NCBI RefSeq assembly: GCF_026107645.2
Contig: NZ_JAPCHV010000020.1
Location: forward strand, 24,998 to 88,997
Source: Flavobacterium sp. MFBS3-15
GTDB taxonomy: Bacteria > Bacteroidota > Bacteroidia > Flavobacteriales > Flavobacteriaceae
DNA length: 64,000 nt
Direction: 5' to 3'
Position numbers and translations under genes: made by a program. Of this stretch, positions 53,939 through 62,273 are shown one piece after another. A model generated the notes under the pieces. That model was not told the origin of the DNA and ran no database searches. It saw nothing but the letters and a program-made list of their open reading frames with translations. Numbering within the stretch: position 1 is the stretch's first letter; each line of letters opens with the position of its first letter.

Positions 53939-55755
53939 GGTTTGTGTATTATCGGGAACGTAACCCTCACGATTGTTCCTGTTTCAGGCTCCGTTTTCTC
54001 GGTTACCGTAAAGTCAATATTCTTTTTGTACAATTCATTTATAAGGGTCATTCGCTCGCGTGTATTGGTTAGCCCACGCGACTCATGCGCCTTTTGGTTA
54101 TGTGTTTTCAGTTGCTGGCTTTTTGTGGGGCCTATACCGTCATCATCTATGGTTACGAGCATGTTTTTCCCGTCAGGCTTAAAGCTCAGCTTCAGGATGC
54201 CTTTGCCTTCCTTGTAACGCAGCCCGTGCCAGATGGCATTTTCCAAATGCGGCTGCAGCATCATGTTGGGTACCCAAAGTGTTTCACGATCCAGTTCATC
54301 ATCCACTAATATTTCAAAATCGAACTTATCCTTAAACCGCAGGTGTTCCAGCTCAAGGTACTGCGTCAGGTTCTCGATCTCATTGCCCAAAGTTACAAAA
54401 TCCTTGTTGGAATTCTCCATCGTGTTGCGCATCAGGCCCGAGTAGGATGTCAGGTACTTGTTCGCCTGGAGCTCATTGTTCTGGGCTATGAACTGGTTCA
54501 CGCTGTTAAGGCTGTTGAACAGGAAGTGCGGGTTCATTTCCCTTCGAAGCGACTGCAGGGCTATTTCCTTATTCTTATTCTTGATGGCATACAACGCCTT
54601 CACGATGGATACCATCATCAGGATAAGCACGGCAAGGAACCCCAACAGAAGATAATTGAAGGTGTTCTTTTTGTCGATGAGCTCATCTTTGAGGGTTTTT
54701 TCGCTTTCCAGGCGCCGAATACGCTCTTCCGTCACCCGAAAGGTCTTGGCATCAGTAAGGCTGTTGTCGGAAAGGATTATACGGTCAAGGTTTTTAAGAA
54801 ATTCCTCATACACGGCCAGGCCGGCCTTGTCGTCTCCAATGTTTTTATAATATTCGGCCAGTTGCAACAGGCTTTCTTTGGCTTCAAAGGTTTTGCCCGC
54901 AGCAGCAGCCAGTTTATAGGATTCCTCAAGCGACTTTACCACATTTTCCCAATCCTCCATCAGGAAATAAATGGTGGCAAGATACCGAAGCTGAATGATC
55001 TCAGCGTCCAGGTCTTTAAGTTTACGGGCCAGGTCCAGCAGGTTGTTCATAGCACTTACACCTTCGGCATACTCCTTCCGCGCCACATGAAGCTTTGCTA
55101 TTTCGGTATATATCTTTATCGCTTTAAGCGGCGGATCAACAGCATACGGCAAAGCCAGGCTATAATTTTCAAGAGCTGCAACCGTGTCCTCCTGCTTTAG
55201 TTTGATCAGTGCTTCCTGTATATAGGTATCGGCTACTTCACCCTTTTTACCCATTTTTTTTAAAAGGGCAATATTTTCCTCAAGGTATTTGCTTTCGGCT
55301 TCGGCATTATCCTCATTTTGCAGTCGGGCATAGTCGTTTGCATTGATTATTTTTATCGCTTTTTCCGAAGCTTCATCAGATGCAGCCTTGTAGTTACGGG
55401 CCGCAGCCTTCAGCTTTCGTTGCGCCTCCTGTGCTTTTGCGATATTTCGCAGTAATCGTGGCCGGTTTTTGAGGGCTTTGGCGTTAGTATAGATTTCGAT
55501 CGCTTTATAAAGGTTTTCTTCTGCTTTGCCAAAATCGCCCTTATCCATCTGCTCTTTTGCGAGCTGCTCATAATTCCCGGCTATTTTGTAGTCATCATTT
55601 TCAATAAGTGATTTTTCCAGATCGGTAGCGGCTTTTTTTATCTCCGCAGGGGCATCCTCCTTGTCCTGTTCATGCGGCTGTGCGATAAGAACCAAAGGGC
55701 TCAAAAACATAAGATAAAGCAGTATGAGGGCATTAAGGCGACGCATAGTATTCAT
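53935..55755 (-). CDS. TPR-containing LytS-type sensor histidine kinase
   Basis: A 606-residue protein. A signal peptide (LNALILLYLMFLSPLVLIAQ) precedes an extracytoplasmic TPR array (about 55-355), one transmembrane helix (TFNYLLLGFLAVLILMMVSI, about 366-386), and a His_kinase domain with the acceptor His in RREMNPHFLFNSLNSVNQF. The ATPase part has MLQPHLENAIWHGL and VTIDDDGIGP, and GLTNTRERM. Architecture parallels the membrane TPR-LytTR protein at 23115, but here sensing and DNA binding are split between two proteins. A nearby ATG at 55746 is an alternative start. Confidence 0.94.
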   Translation of the reverse strand: MNTMRRLNALILLYLMFLSPLVLIAQPHEQDKEDAPAEIKKAATDLEKSLIENDDYKIAGNYEQLAKEQMDKGDFGKAEENLYKAIEIYTNAKALKNRPRLLRNIAKAQEAQRKLKAAARNYKAASDEASEKAIKIINANDYARLQNEDNAEAESKYLEENIALLKKMGKKGEVADTYIQEALIKLKQEDTVAALENYSLALPYAVDPPLKAIKIYTEIAKLHVARKEYAEGVSAMNNLLDLARKLKDLDAEIIQLRYLATIYFLMEDWENVVKSLEESYKLAAAAGKTFEAKESLLQLAEYYKNIGDDKAGLAVYEEFLKNLDRIILSDNSLTDAKTFRVTEERIRRLESEKTLKDELIDKKNTFNYLLLGFLAVLILMMVSIVKALYAIKNKNKEIALQSLRREMNPHFLFNSLNSVNQFIAQNNELQANKYLTSYSGLMRNTMENSNKDFVTLGNEIENLTQYLELEHLRFKDKFDFEILVDDELDRETLWVPNMMLQPHLENAIWHGLRYKEGKGILKLSFKPDGKNMLVTIDDDGIGPTKSQQLKTHNQKAHESRGLTNTRERMTLINELYKKNIDFTVTEKTEPETGTIVRVTFPIIHKP

Positions 55756-55858
55756 ATTGAAGTGTAAAGTAAATCAATTTTACATGGTTTTCCTATCACT
55801 TTTACCAAGTGGAAAGCCCGTTTCACCCGTTCTGCAAAAAAGCATTGCATAATCGCCA

Positions 55859-55866
55859 TACATTTG
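55859..55866 (+). promoter_or_regulatory. Candidate -7 element of the small lipoprotein gene
   Basis: TACATTTG matches TAnnTTTG, 41 bases upstream of the ATG at 55908. The nearest TTG (55845-55847) is too close for a normal -33 element. Confidence 0.35.
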
Positions 55867-55907
55867 TACTATCAAAATTGATCTACTAATCTATAATTTT
55901 AAACATT

Positions 55908-56111
55908 ATGAAAAAGCTTATCGTACTTAGCGCTGTATTCGCTTCACTAACACTTGCAAGCTGCGGCGACAAAAAAACTGAAACTGAAACTACAACTGTA
56001 GATTCTACAACTGTTGCAACTCCTGCTGAAGCTCCTGCTGCTTCTGAAGATTCAACAACTGTTGTTACTGAAACTACAACTGAAGTTGAGACTGACACAG
56101 TTAAGCACTAA
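55908..56111 (+). CDS. Small Thr/Glu-rich lipoprotein
   Basis: A 67-residue protein with a strong lipoprotein signal (SAVFASLTLASCGDKK, Cys19). The mature part is about 48 residues of low complexity, mostly Thr, Glu, Val, Ala and Ser, with no cysteine other than the lipid anchor. It probably forms an extended acidic chain on the periplasmic or outer face. No family was recognised. The initiation region and lipobox make it a real gene rather than a chance ORF, and a terminator follows closely. Confidence 0.8.
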   Translation: MKKLIVLSAVFASLTLASCGDKKTETETTTVDSTTVATPAEAPAASEDSTTVVTETTTEVETDTVKH

Positions 56112-56130
56112 TTTGCTGAGACAATATAAA

Positions 56131-56165
56131 AGGCCGCCTGAAAGCAATTTCAGGCGGTTTTTTAT
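56131..56165. terminator. Bidirectional terminator
   Basis: CCGCCTGAAA-GCAA-TTTCAGGCGG followed by a T run on the plus strand. It overlaps the last bases of the AMP-ligase gene on the minus strand. Confidence 0.85.
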
Positions 56166-57580
56166 TGCATTAATTTTGAAGGCGGTTCTTGTTTAAGAAC
56201 AGAAATGGATTTAGGCATAAGGTATCCCGGCACCTGTACCGAAAGCCATTGCCTTAATTCATCCTCATTAAACTCATTCCCTTTAGACAGCACCAGTTCA
56301 ATGTGAATGCGGATTGCATCATCAACCGCAACACCACTTGCCTTTGCCCATTGTATCAAGGGATGCCTGAACAGGATGTCCTCAAGTTCTGCCGGATATA
56401 CATTTTCCCCGCCTATAACCATCATGTCATCGGTCCTTCCGTTATAGAAGTAATATCCTTCTGCATTTCGGGTAATAATGTCACCTGTCGCAATATAACC
56501 TCCATTCCTGCTATCCGATGACCATTCACACTGTACAAGCAGCTGGCCATTATGATCTGTTTTTGCGGAAACTCCTTTTATCATTTTGCCAATAGTACCG
56601 GGATGGGTGGTAAGATCATCATCAGTAGCAATGGTGCACACGCCAGTTTCAGAAGTACCATACAGATTATAGATTTTAGCGGTAGAAATTTTCCGTAGTT
56701 TTTCAATAGTACCGGTGGGGAGCATATCGCCACCCGAGACTACTGTTTTGAGTGTACTTATTCCTGGTTTACGATTAGACAAAACTTTTTGCAGCATGCG
56801 TGGCACAATGATCCAGCAATCCTGTTTTTCATTAGTAATGATATCCTGTGCTTTTTCTGCATCAAATTTTTGGGACAGCCGTATTGATTTGCCAAGAAAC
56901 ACAGACAACACAAGTGCTGCCAGTCCATAACCGTGAAAAACAGGGACGGACAGGAATACCGACTCCACACTTTCCAAACGGAGTTTATCTATGATTTCGG
57001 TAAGTGGATTGACGAAGCTGATGGCCGATACTTTTCTCCTTTCTGACTTAGGCATTCCGGTCGAGCCGCCGGATAGTATCGTAACCGTTGCTTTTTTTCG
57101 CTTTGTGATGGATTTTAACGGACCGGGAAAGGTGTCAATCTGCTGTTTGTGATCGAAAAACGGGACATCCATTCCCAACAGCTCTCCTGCTACAGCACTG
57201 TCGCCGATTACCAGATCGATTTTTTTAGCAGCAAATAATTTACTGAAATAGACAGCTTTCTGGCTGGGGTTAAGCAGGAACAAATCCCCGCCCAGTCCCG
57301 ACACCGCAAAGAGTGATCTTACCATTGCCGCTGAATTCGTTCCTACAATGGCCACCCTGCTCCCGGAACTGATGCCGTATTTTTGGTTTAGAAAGTGCGC
57401 AAGTTGCAACGATTGATCATACAGGTCACCATACGATAGCACTACATCATCATCTTTAATGATTGCTTTGGAATACTTCACGGCATCCAATAGCGCCAAC
57501 AATGTAAAGCCATGCTTACGCACGGAGGCCGCCATAAGCAGTATCCGCCTAAACCCCAATATTTTTAGGTTATTAATCAT
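56162..57580 (-). CDS. AMP-dependent acyl-CoA synthetase/ligase
   Basis: A 472-residue ANL-family enzyme that adenylates a carboxylic acid. ATP motif TILSGGSTGMPKSER, the A5 region IYNLYGTSETGVC, YIATGDI, and the hinge motif GRTDDMMVIGGENVYPAELE are intact. The conserved C-terminal catalytic Lys is probably in PPSKLMQ, four residues from the end, so the C-terminus is short. The start is the ATG at 57580, overlapping the upstream SDR stop by 8 bases. The substrate is unknown; pairing with a reductase suggests lipid or secondary-metabolite chemistry. Confidence 0.88.
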   Translation of the reverse strand: MINNLKILGFRRILLMAASVRKHGFTLLALLDAVKYSKAIIKDDDVVLSYGDLYDQSLQLAHFLNQKYGISSGSRVAIVGTNSAAMVRSLFAVSGLGGDLFLLNPSQKAVYFSKLFAAKKIDLVIGDSAVAGELLGMDVPFFDHKQQIDTFPGPLKSITKRKKATVTILSGGSTGMPKSERRKVSAISFVNPLTEIIDKLRLESVESVFLSVPVFHGYGLAALVLSVFLGKSIRLSQKFDAEKAQDIITNEKQDCWIIVPRMLQKVLSNRKPGISTLKTVVSGGDMLPTGTIEKLRKISTAKIYNLYGTSETGVCTIATDDDLTTHPGTIGKMIKGVSAKTDHNGQLLVQCEWSSDSRNGGYIATGDIITRNAEGYYFYNGRTDDMMVIGGENVYPAELEDILFRHPLIQWAKASGVAVDDAIRIHIELVLSKGNEFNEDELRQWLSVQVPGYLMPKSISVLKQEPPSKLMQ

Positions 57581-58409
57581 TCTGCCTCCGGATGCGGTAC
57601 AATGAATATCTTTCCCATAACCCCCTCCCAAAGAAACCCCCAGCCTGTACGAATATCGCCCACCACGGTTTGCTGCTATTGCTACCTGAACATACCAGTC
57701 GCGCGATACGTACCGCTGCCTGTTGCGGCTGCATGGCCGGATAGTTTTTATAATTTTCGTTTGGCGCTATCATGCGGGTGCGTACTAATGGCAGGTAAAT
57801 GGTTTTAACCTGTATTCGCATCGATTTCCATTCGGCGCTGTTGCTGCGGAACCATTGGTCGAAAGCAGTTTTCGATGCTTGGTAGGCAGCCCAGCCAGAA
57901 GCTGGTGGCAGCAGCACGTTAATTGCCGACACATTGATAACCTGGCCTTTATTCGCTTTAAGCTTTGGGGTCATGGCCAAAAGCAGCCTGACCGGAGCAA
58001 GATAGTTTAACGAATTGGTGCGGGTAAAGTCGTGGTATCTGTCCAGTGAATTTTGAAGTGAGCGATTGATGGATTTACCCGCATTGGAAATGAAAATGTC
58101 AATGCAGTCAAGTATTCCCAGTTCTTCAATTACCCTTCCCACTTCGTTTTCCCTGTAGAGGTCGGCAGGAATAAGTGTGCATTTCGAGCCATTGCTCCGC
58201 ACGGTTTCTGAAAGAGTGAGCAGCTTTTCTTCTGTCCTGGCAATCAATACCAAGTGTACTTCATATCCTGAAAAGAGAAGTGCCAGTTCCTCCCCTATGC
58301 CATAGCTCGCCCCCGTGATGACAATGGTTTTCCCAAAAATAGCTTTGCGCAGCCGCTCGTGGCTGATGGTGGATTTTGGAAATAAAAAGCGTTCAACTAT
58401 TGTTTTCAA
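57573..58409 (-). CDS. SDR-family ketoreductase-like protein paired with AMP ligase
   Basis: A 278-residue short-chain dehydrogenase. The cofactor site is VITGASYGIGEEL, followed by ARTEEKL after strand 2, then NAG in FISNAGKSINRS, Ser in VINVSAINVLLP, and the active-site YxxxK in AAYQASKTAFDQW. The C-terminal tail has a hydrophobic segment (WWAIFVQAGGFFGRGLW) that may contact the membrane. It overlaps the ligase start, so both are made together. A broken methyltransferase gene is divergent from it. Confidence 0.9.
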   Translation of the reverse strand: MKTIVERFLFPKSTISHERLRKAIFGKTIVITGASYGIGEELALLFSGYEVHLVLIARTEEKLLTLSETVRSNGSKCTLIPADLYRENEVGRVIEELGILDCIDIFISNAGKSINRSLQNSLDRYHDFTRTNSLNYLAPVRLLLAMTPKLKANKGQVINVSAINVLLPPASGWAAYQASKTAFDQWFRSNSAEWKSMRIQVKTIYLPLVRTRMIAPNENYKNYPAMQPQQAAVRIARLVCSGSNSSKPWWAIFVQAGGFFGRGLWERYSLYRIRRQND

Positions 58410-58509
58410 AAGAGGTATGCTAAAAGATAAATATAGTGTTTTGAATAGAAATAGTAAAACGCTAAACAGGCAAAAGGTATTTTATTTAAATTGCCTTAAA
58501 ATTGGCATA

Positions 58510-58710
58510 ATGAACCCCATCCTTGATTATTACAACGCGTTAGCCGGCAACTATGATACCAACCGCTTCGGGAACTCATACGGGCAGTTCATCGACCGGC
58601 AGGAACGACAGGTTTTGGACAGGCTGGTAAAAAGGGACAAACTATCCAAAGGAAAATTTGAAGCAAACCGCTTCCTGGCAGAGCCGACAATCTTTGGTGT
58701 ACGAAACTGA
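58510..58710 (+). pseudogene. Truncated SAM-dependent methyltransferase remnant
   Basis: The first ~40 residues (MNPILDYYNALAGNYD, TNRFGNSYGQFIDRQERQVL) match the N-terminus of class I SAM methyltransferases, where the SAM-binding glycine motif should follow within a few residues. Instead the frame continues for ~27 unrelated residues and stops, giving 67 codons. The catalytic domain is therefore missing. The gene is divergent from the SDR/AMP-ligase pair and was perhaps once part of that cluster. Confidence 0.75.
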
Positions 58711-58792
58711 GGATTCACGAAATGCGGTTGTTGTGAGCGTCAAATATGGAAAAGGCGAATTACTTAATCGATCGGAGTATATAAAACTGTAA
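58631..58792 (+). pseudogene. Possible gene fragment after the methyltransferase break
   Basis: A second frame is open for 53 codons up to TAA at 58790. It reads plausible protein (LVYETEDSRNAVVVSVKYGK then GELLNRSEYIKL) but has no start. It may be the 3' end of another gene joined here by deletion. The family is not recognised. Confidence 0.35.
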
Positions 58793-58836
58793 GGCAAAAA
58801 CGACGTGAATCAAGAAGTTTTTACTGTAGTAATAAG

Positions 58837-59334
58837 TTAGCACTCCACCAACAACCCGTTCGTAACATGGTCTATCAGCTTGAGGTTGGCTACCTTGAAT
58901 TCCAGTATGGCATATTCCTGGAACGTATCTTCCATCGGTTCAATTCCAGATACGCTGAAGTCTTTAATCACCTTATCAGCGAAGAACTTAAACTTCGTTT
59001 CATTGTTGAGTATAGTCACATCGTCACCATCTTCAGCCCTCAAGGTTCCTTTTAGCAACGCCAGGCATTCCTTATAGAACTGGTGCGAGGTTTCATCCAG
59101 GCTATTGAATAGCGATTCGGCCTGTTCGCGTGTTAGCCCACCGTCAAACGACATCACCTGATGGCCGTGCAGCGATAGCTTGCGGTAGGTATCCACCAAC
59201 AGAAACAGGCAGAACTCCTTGTTGTCGGCAACGCTTTCTATGCCGCCTTCGTACAGGCTGTACAGGCTGCAGGTTACATAATTGTCATAACCATTATTCA
59301 ATATTATGTCCCCAAATCTTGCGGATGGTATCAT
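58837..59334 (-). CDS. Hypothetical protein, first of an unrecognised minus-strand cluster (3' end)
   Basis: A 165-residue protein with no signal peptide or membrane helix. It appears alpha/beta (IPSARFGDIILNNGYDNYVTCSLYSLYEGG; TREQAESLFNSLDETSHQFYKECLALLKG; EYAILEFKVANLKLIDHV). I do not recognise the family. It starts 2 bases downstream of the preceding paralog gene, so cotranscription is very likely. The compact, acidic, cytosolic character is compatible with an immunity or regulatory protein, without direct evidence. Confidence 0.75.
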   Translation of the reverse strand: MIPSARFGDIILNNGYDNYVTCSLYSLYEGGIESVADNKEFCLFLLVDTYRKLSLHGHQVMSFDGGLTREQAESLFNSLDETSHQFYKECLALLKGTLRAEDGDDVTILNNETKFKFFADKVIKDFSVSGIEPMEDTFQEYAILEFKVANLKLIDHVTNGLLVEC

Positions 59335-59336
59335 GC

Positions 59337-60041
59337 TTAATCGTTTATTTCATAATTATTATCCCAAAAATCACTCCAACGGAACACCAGGAAATTCTTT
59401 TTCCTTGCCTCCCCGATTACTTCGTCAAAAGTATACCCCGGAGCAAAGCCGTAGTGTGACTGCACCGAGTAGCCGTCCTCGCCATCATCCAATACTTTGA
59501 ATAGCATGGGTAATGCAAACGCATCCGATTTAGCCACGTGGTCTACCCAAATGGTTTTCAATGCTGCAAATCCAACGTCGCAATCCTCATCGCTGATGGG
59601 GTCTTCGTCCGGGAATTTCATTGCCGCTTTTTTCAGAGATATGTCGTAAATGTAAAAAGGGCTGTCATAAACTACTTTAGATATGTCAAGGTCCAGCTTG
59701 CCGAACGTCGCTTCAAACTCCTGCAGGGTAAACACGATGGCACCCGGCCTGTCGGAACTGAATTCATTGGTTCTGTTGGCACAAAACACGTCGGCAAAAG
59801 CATCGTTGTTGTAGCCAAGTACCATGCCGTTGGTGGCATAAGTAACAGCTTTGAGGAATACGTCCTGCAGGGCTTCCCATTTTTCAAAATGTTCACTTAC
59901 CTCAATGGTCAGTTTTTTGTCAAATTCATCAACTTTAAAAAGGGGCTGTGAGGCTTCCTTTCCGATCAGGTGCGTTACTTCTTCCAACTCGGCATTACTC
60001 CCGAAGTAAAGCGATCCTTTATAATGTACAGTAGCCGGCAT
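59337..60041 (-). CDS. Hypothetical protein, tandem paralog A
   Basis: A 234-residue protein closely related over its full length to the next gene upstream: both begin MPAT-(V/I)-YKGS-YF, share GMVL-Y-N, FADVFCANR-NEF, SPFYIY, DEDC/EEDCD and a C-terminal FRWSDFWD-NY / LRWSDFWDDKY block. No signal, membrane helix or catalytic motif was found. The family is not one I recognise. Cytosolic location is likely. Confidence 0.8.
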   Translation of the reverse strand: MPATVHYKGSLYFGSNAELEEVTHLIGKEASQPLFKVDEFDKKLTIEVSEHFEKWEALQDVFLKAVTYATNGMVLGYNNDAFADVFCANRTNEFSSDRPGAIVFTLQEFEATFGKLDLDISKVVYDSPFYIYDISLKKAAMKFPDEDPISDEDCDVGFAALKTIWVDHVAKSDAFALPMLFKVLDDGEDGYSVQSHYGFAPGYTFDEVIGEARKKNFLVFRWSDFWDNNYEIND

Positions 60042-60115
60042 ATGTTAGGTATATTAGTTGGTGTAAATATAAAGGTTTTTTAAAAATGTAAGATGAAACT
60101 TTCAAATGCGTATTA

Positions 60116-60823
60116 TTAATTCCTGATTACATATTTATCATCCCAAAAATCACTCCACCGCAACACCATGAAGTTGCATTTTATCGCTTCTTCAACCGCC
60201 TTTTCAAAGCTATAGCCGGGCGCAAAGCCATAAGTACCTTTTACCGCGTGAACTCCGGGTTTGCTTCCTTCATACAGTTTGAAAACGATAGAAAAAACAG
60301 GAGAGCCGGAATGTGCGACGTAATCCTTCCAGATTTTTTTCAGGATTGTGAAACCAGTATCGCAATCCTCTTCACTGATTGGGATCTCATCTTCAAATGC
60401 GGGCCCTATATCTTCCAGTGATTGCTCATAAATATAGAAAGGGCTATCATAAACCAGCTCCGGGATTTTCATGTGAAGCTTTCCAAAAGTTTCTTCAAAT
60501 TCCCGAAGTGTAAACATGATGATACTGCACCTCTCAGGATTAAATTCATTACACCTGTTGGCACAAAAAACATCAGCGAATGTACCGTTGTCATAAGCCA
60601 GTACCATACCACTCGCCGCATAAGTGGCGGCATTTGAGAAAATGGCCTGCAGGGCATCCCTTTTATCAAAAGTCCCGCTCAGCTCAATGCTCAGCTTTTT
60701 ACCCGATTCATCAACATTTAATAGGGCGTGCGAGGTTTCCTTTTCTATCAGGTGTATTACTTCCTGCAATTCTGCAAGGCTTACAAAGTAAAATGAACCT
60801 TTATAGTATATAGTAGCCGGCAT
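60116..60823 (-). CDS. Hypothetical protein, tandem paralog B
   Basis: A 235-residue paralog of the adjacent downstream gene. Shared features include YKGSFYF near the N-terminus, a central DVFCANRCNEF, LVYDSPFYIYEQSL, YGFAPGYSFEKAVEEA and the C-terminal VLRWSDFWDDKY. It lies 74 bases upstream of its paralog on the same strand. Tandem divergent copies without a neighbouring enzyme resemble immunity-gene arrays, but no toxin gene was found here. Confidence 0.8.
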   Translation of the reverse strand: MPATIYYKGSFYFVSLAELQEVIHLIEKETSHALLNVDESGKKLSIELSGTFDKRDALQAIFSNAATYAASGMVLAYDNGTFADVFCANRCNEFNPERCSIIMFTLREFEETFGKLHMKIPELVYDSPFYIYEQSLEDIGPAFEDEIPISEEDCDTGFTILKKIWKDYVAHSGSPVFSIVFKLYEGSKPGVHAVKGTYGFAPGYSFEKAVEEAIKCNFMVLRWSDFWDDKYVIRN

Positions 60824-60884
60824 GGGTTAGGTTTTATTGAGGAAAATTTATGTATTATGTTTTTACGATTTGGGTATCATGCAA

Positions 60885-61478
60885 TTATAAATAGTCTTCG
60901 ATATCTTTTCTTACATTTTTCAAATGTTTTTTATAAATTTTGACAAGTTCATCGTAGTTACTTTGCAATTGACGAGTTCTATCTTTAATTTGACGAATCT
61001 TCCTATCAACTTCTTCCTGAGTATCAATTATATTTGGCATTAAATCAATCAATTCTCTATTTATATCTGAGGTTCTCTCATTAATTTCCATCGAGCGTTG
61101 TTCGTCAAAATCATAGAATATATTGATATGGTGGTGTTCGAAATGGGGAAATGTTTTTAATTTATTTGAATAAAAATCAATCTCTTTTTGAAGATTAATG
61201 TTTAGTTCCTCATGTTTTAATTCACCTTTTTCATACATTTCAAATTGATGTTTCAAAAGGTTAAAATAATTTATTGTTTCCAAATAAAATTCTGAGGCTT
61301 TTTTCGCAGCCGCTAATTTTTCCTTCCAAAAGAATGTCTTAAGCTCTTTATTATACTTAGACTTCTCTACGAAGAATTGAAATAAATTATTTATAAACCA
61401 TCCTAACGATCCAGAAACAATTGCTATAGAAGCAGTACCGATTTCAGGATATTCTTTTAAAAATTCAAAAAAAAGCAT
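60885..61478 (-). CDS. Membrane-anchored coiled-coil protein, unknown function
   Basis: A 197-residue protein. A short N-terminal segment and one transmembrane helix (GTASIAIVSGSLGWFINNLF, about 14-33) are followed by a long charged helical region (EKLAAAKKASEFYLETINYF; IDTQEEVDRKIRQIKDRTRQ LQSNYDEL). The gene is noticeably more AT-rich than its neighbours, suggesting later acquisition. It is first in the minus-strand cluster, between paralog B and the tRNA-Met terminator. No family was recognised. Confidence 0.75.
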   Translation of the reverse strand: MLFFEFLKEYPEIGTASIAIVSGSLGWFINNLFQFFVEKSKYNKELKTFFWKEKLAAAKKASEFYLETINYFNLLKHQFEMYEKGELKHEELNINLQKEIDFYSNKLKTFPHFEHHHINIFYDFDEQRSMEINERTSDINRELIDLMPNIIDTQEEVDRKIRQIKDRTRQLQSNYDELVKIYKKHLKNVRKDIEDYL

Positions 61479-61559
61479 GAGAATATTGTATATTCAAATA
61501 AACAAAATAAAATAGTATTTTCAATGTAAATAATGAATATTATTATCATATAAATACAA

Positions 61560-61595
61560 CAAAAAACCCTAACTGTTTAGTTTCCAGTTAGGGTT
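61560..61595 (-). terminator. Terminator after tRNA-Met
   Basis: CCCTAACTG-GAAACTAAA-CAGTTAGGG followed by TTTTTT on the minus strand, 10 bases from the tRNA 3' end. Confidence 0.9.
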
Positions 61596-61603
61596 GTTTT
61601 TCG

Positions 61604-61677
61604 TAGCGAAGACGGGAGTTGAACCCGTGACCTCAGGGTTATGAATCCTGCGCTCTAACCGACTGAGCTACCTCGCC
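61604..61677 (-). tRNA. tRNA-Met (anticodon CAU)
   Basis: On the minus strand a 74-base cloverleaf: acceptor GGCGAGG pairs with CTTCGCT (two G-U pairs), D-arm GCTCAGTCGGTTAGAGC, anticodon loop TTCATAA with CAT, and T-arm GGGTTCAACTCCC. CCA is not encoded. Whether it is elongator or initiator was not settled, though the paired first acceptor position suggests elongator. Confidence 0.93.
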
Positions 61678-61827
61678 ATTTTTATCGGTTGTGCATCCTT
61701 CAATGCGGGTGCAAATATAAAACTTTATTTAATCGTTCCAAATATATTTTTCAGAAAAAAAATTATTTCCCAAAAGGCTTTTTTATGAATGTTAAATATT
61801 ATATATTTCCCGAAATTTAACTAACAA

Positions 61828-62220
61828 ATGGACGAAAAAATAAAATATGAGTTGGAGTTTCCCATCATGTCTTCACCCCAGCTTCTCTATCAATATATCT
61901 CTACGCCTTCAGGCCTCCAGGAATGGTTTGCTGACAATGTAAATTCACGTGGTGAGTTTTTTACTTTCGTGTGGAATGACACCGAGGAAAAAGCAAGGCT
62001 CTCTTCCAAAAAATCGGGCGAAAAAGTAAAATTCCGCTGGGTAGACGATGAAAATAACGATGGAGATTATTATTTTGAGATGCGTATCCTTGTAGACGAA
62101 ATTACAAAAGACGTATCGCTTATGGTGGTAGACTTTGCGGAAGAAGGCGATGTGGCCGAGTCCAAACAGCTTTGGGAAAACCAGGTATCCGACCTTAAGC
62201 ATGTTTTAGGCTCTGTTTAG
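61828..62220 (+). CDS. START-like (SRPBCC) domain protein
   Basis: A 130-residue single-domain protein with the START/AHSA1-type fold: FPIMSSPQLLYQYISTPSGL, QEWFADNVNSRGEFFTFVWN, VKFRWVDDENNDGDYYFEMR, and a long C-terminal helix (SKQLWENQVSDLKHVLG). It matches the small START-like proteins common in Bacteroidota, whose function is unknown; a hydrophobic ligand cavity is expected. It is separated from the aminotransferase gene by a terminator with an embedded promoter. Confidence 0.88.
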   Translation: MDEKIKYELEFPIMSSPQLLYQYISTPSGLQEWFADNVNSRGEFFTFVWNDTEEKARLSSKKSGEKVKFRWVDDENNDGDYYFEMRILVDEITKDVSLMVVDFAEEGDVAESKQLWENQVSDLKHVLGSV

Positions 62221-62240
62221 GAAATGGTTTTTATATAAAG

Positions 62241-62248
62241 TATATTTG
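62241..62248 (+). promoter_or_regulatory. -7 element of the aminotransferase gene, abutting a terminator stem
   Basis: TATATTTG (exact TAnnTTTG) ends on the first base of the hairpin at 62248. Initiation is expected inside the stem's left arm. No clear TTG was found. Confidence 0.45.
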
Positions 62249-62273
62249 CCCTGAATTTTTCAGGGCTTTTTTT
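62248..62273 (+). terminator. Terminator of the START-like gene, running into the next start codon
   Basis: GCCCTGA-ATTTT-TCAGGGC followed by seven T; the next base is the A of the aminotransferase ATG. Confidence 0.8.

Noticed and set aside
54343..55200. A 285-codon plus-strand ORF opposite the TPR kinase
   Set aside because: The minus-strand kinase has signal, TPR, membrane helix and His-kinase motifs; the opposite frame has none.
61604..61677. tRNA-Met as an attachment site for an integrated island
   Set aside because: No duplicate of the tRNA 3' end was found near 58.6-58.8 kb, and there is no integrase gene in the cluster. XerD at 51.5 kb looks chromosomal.
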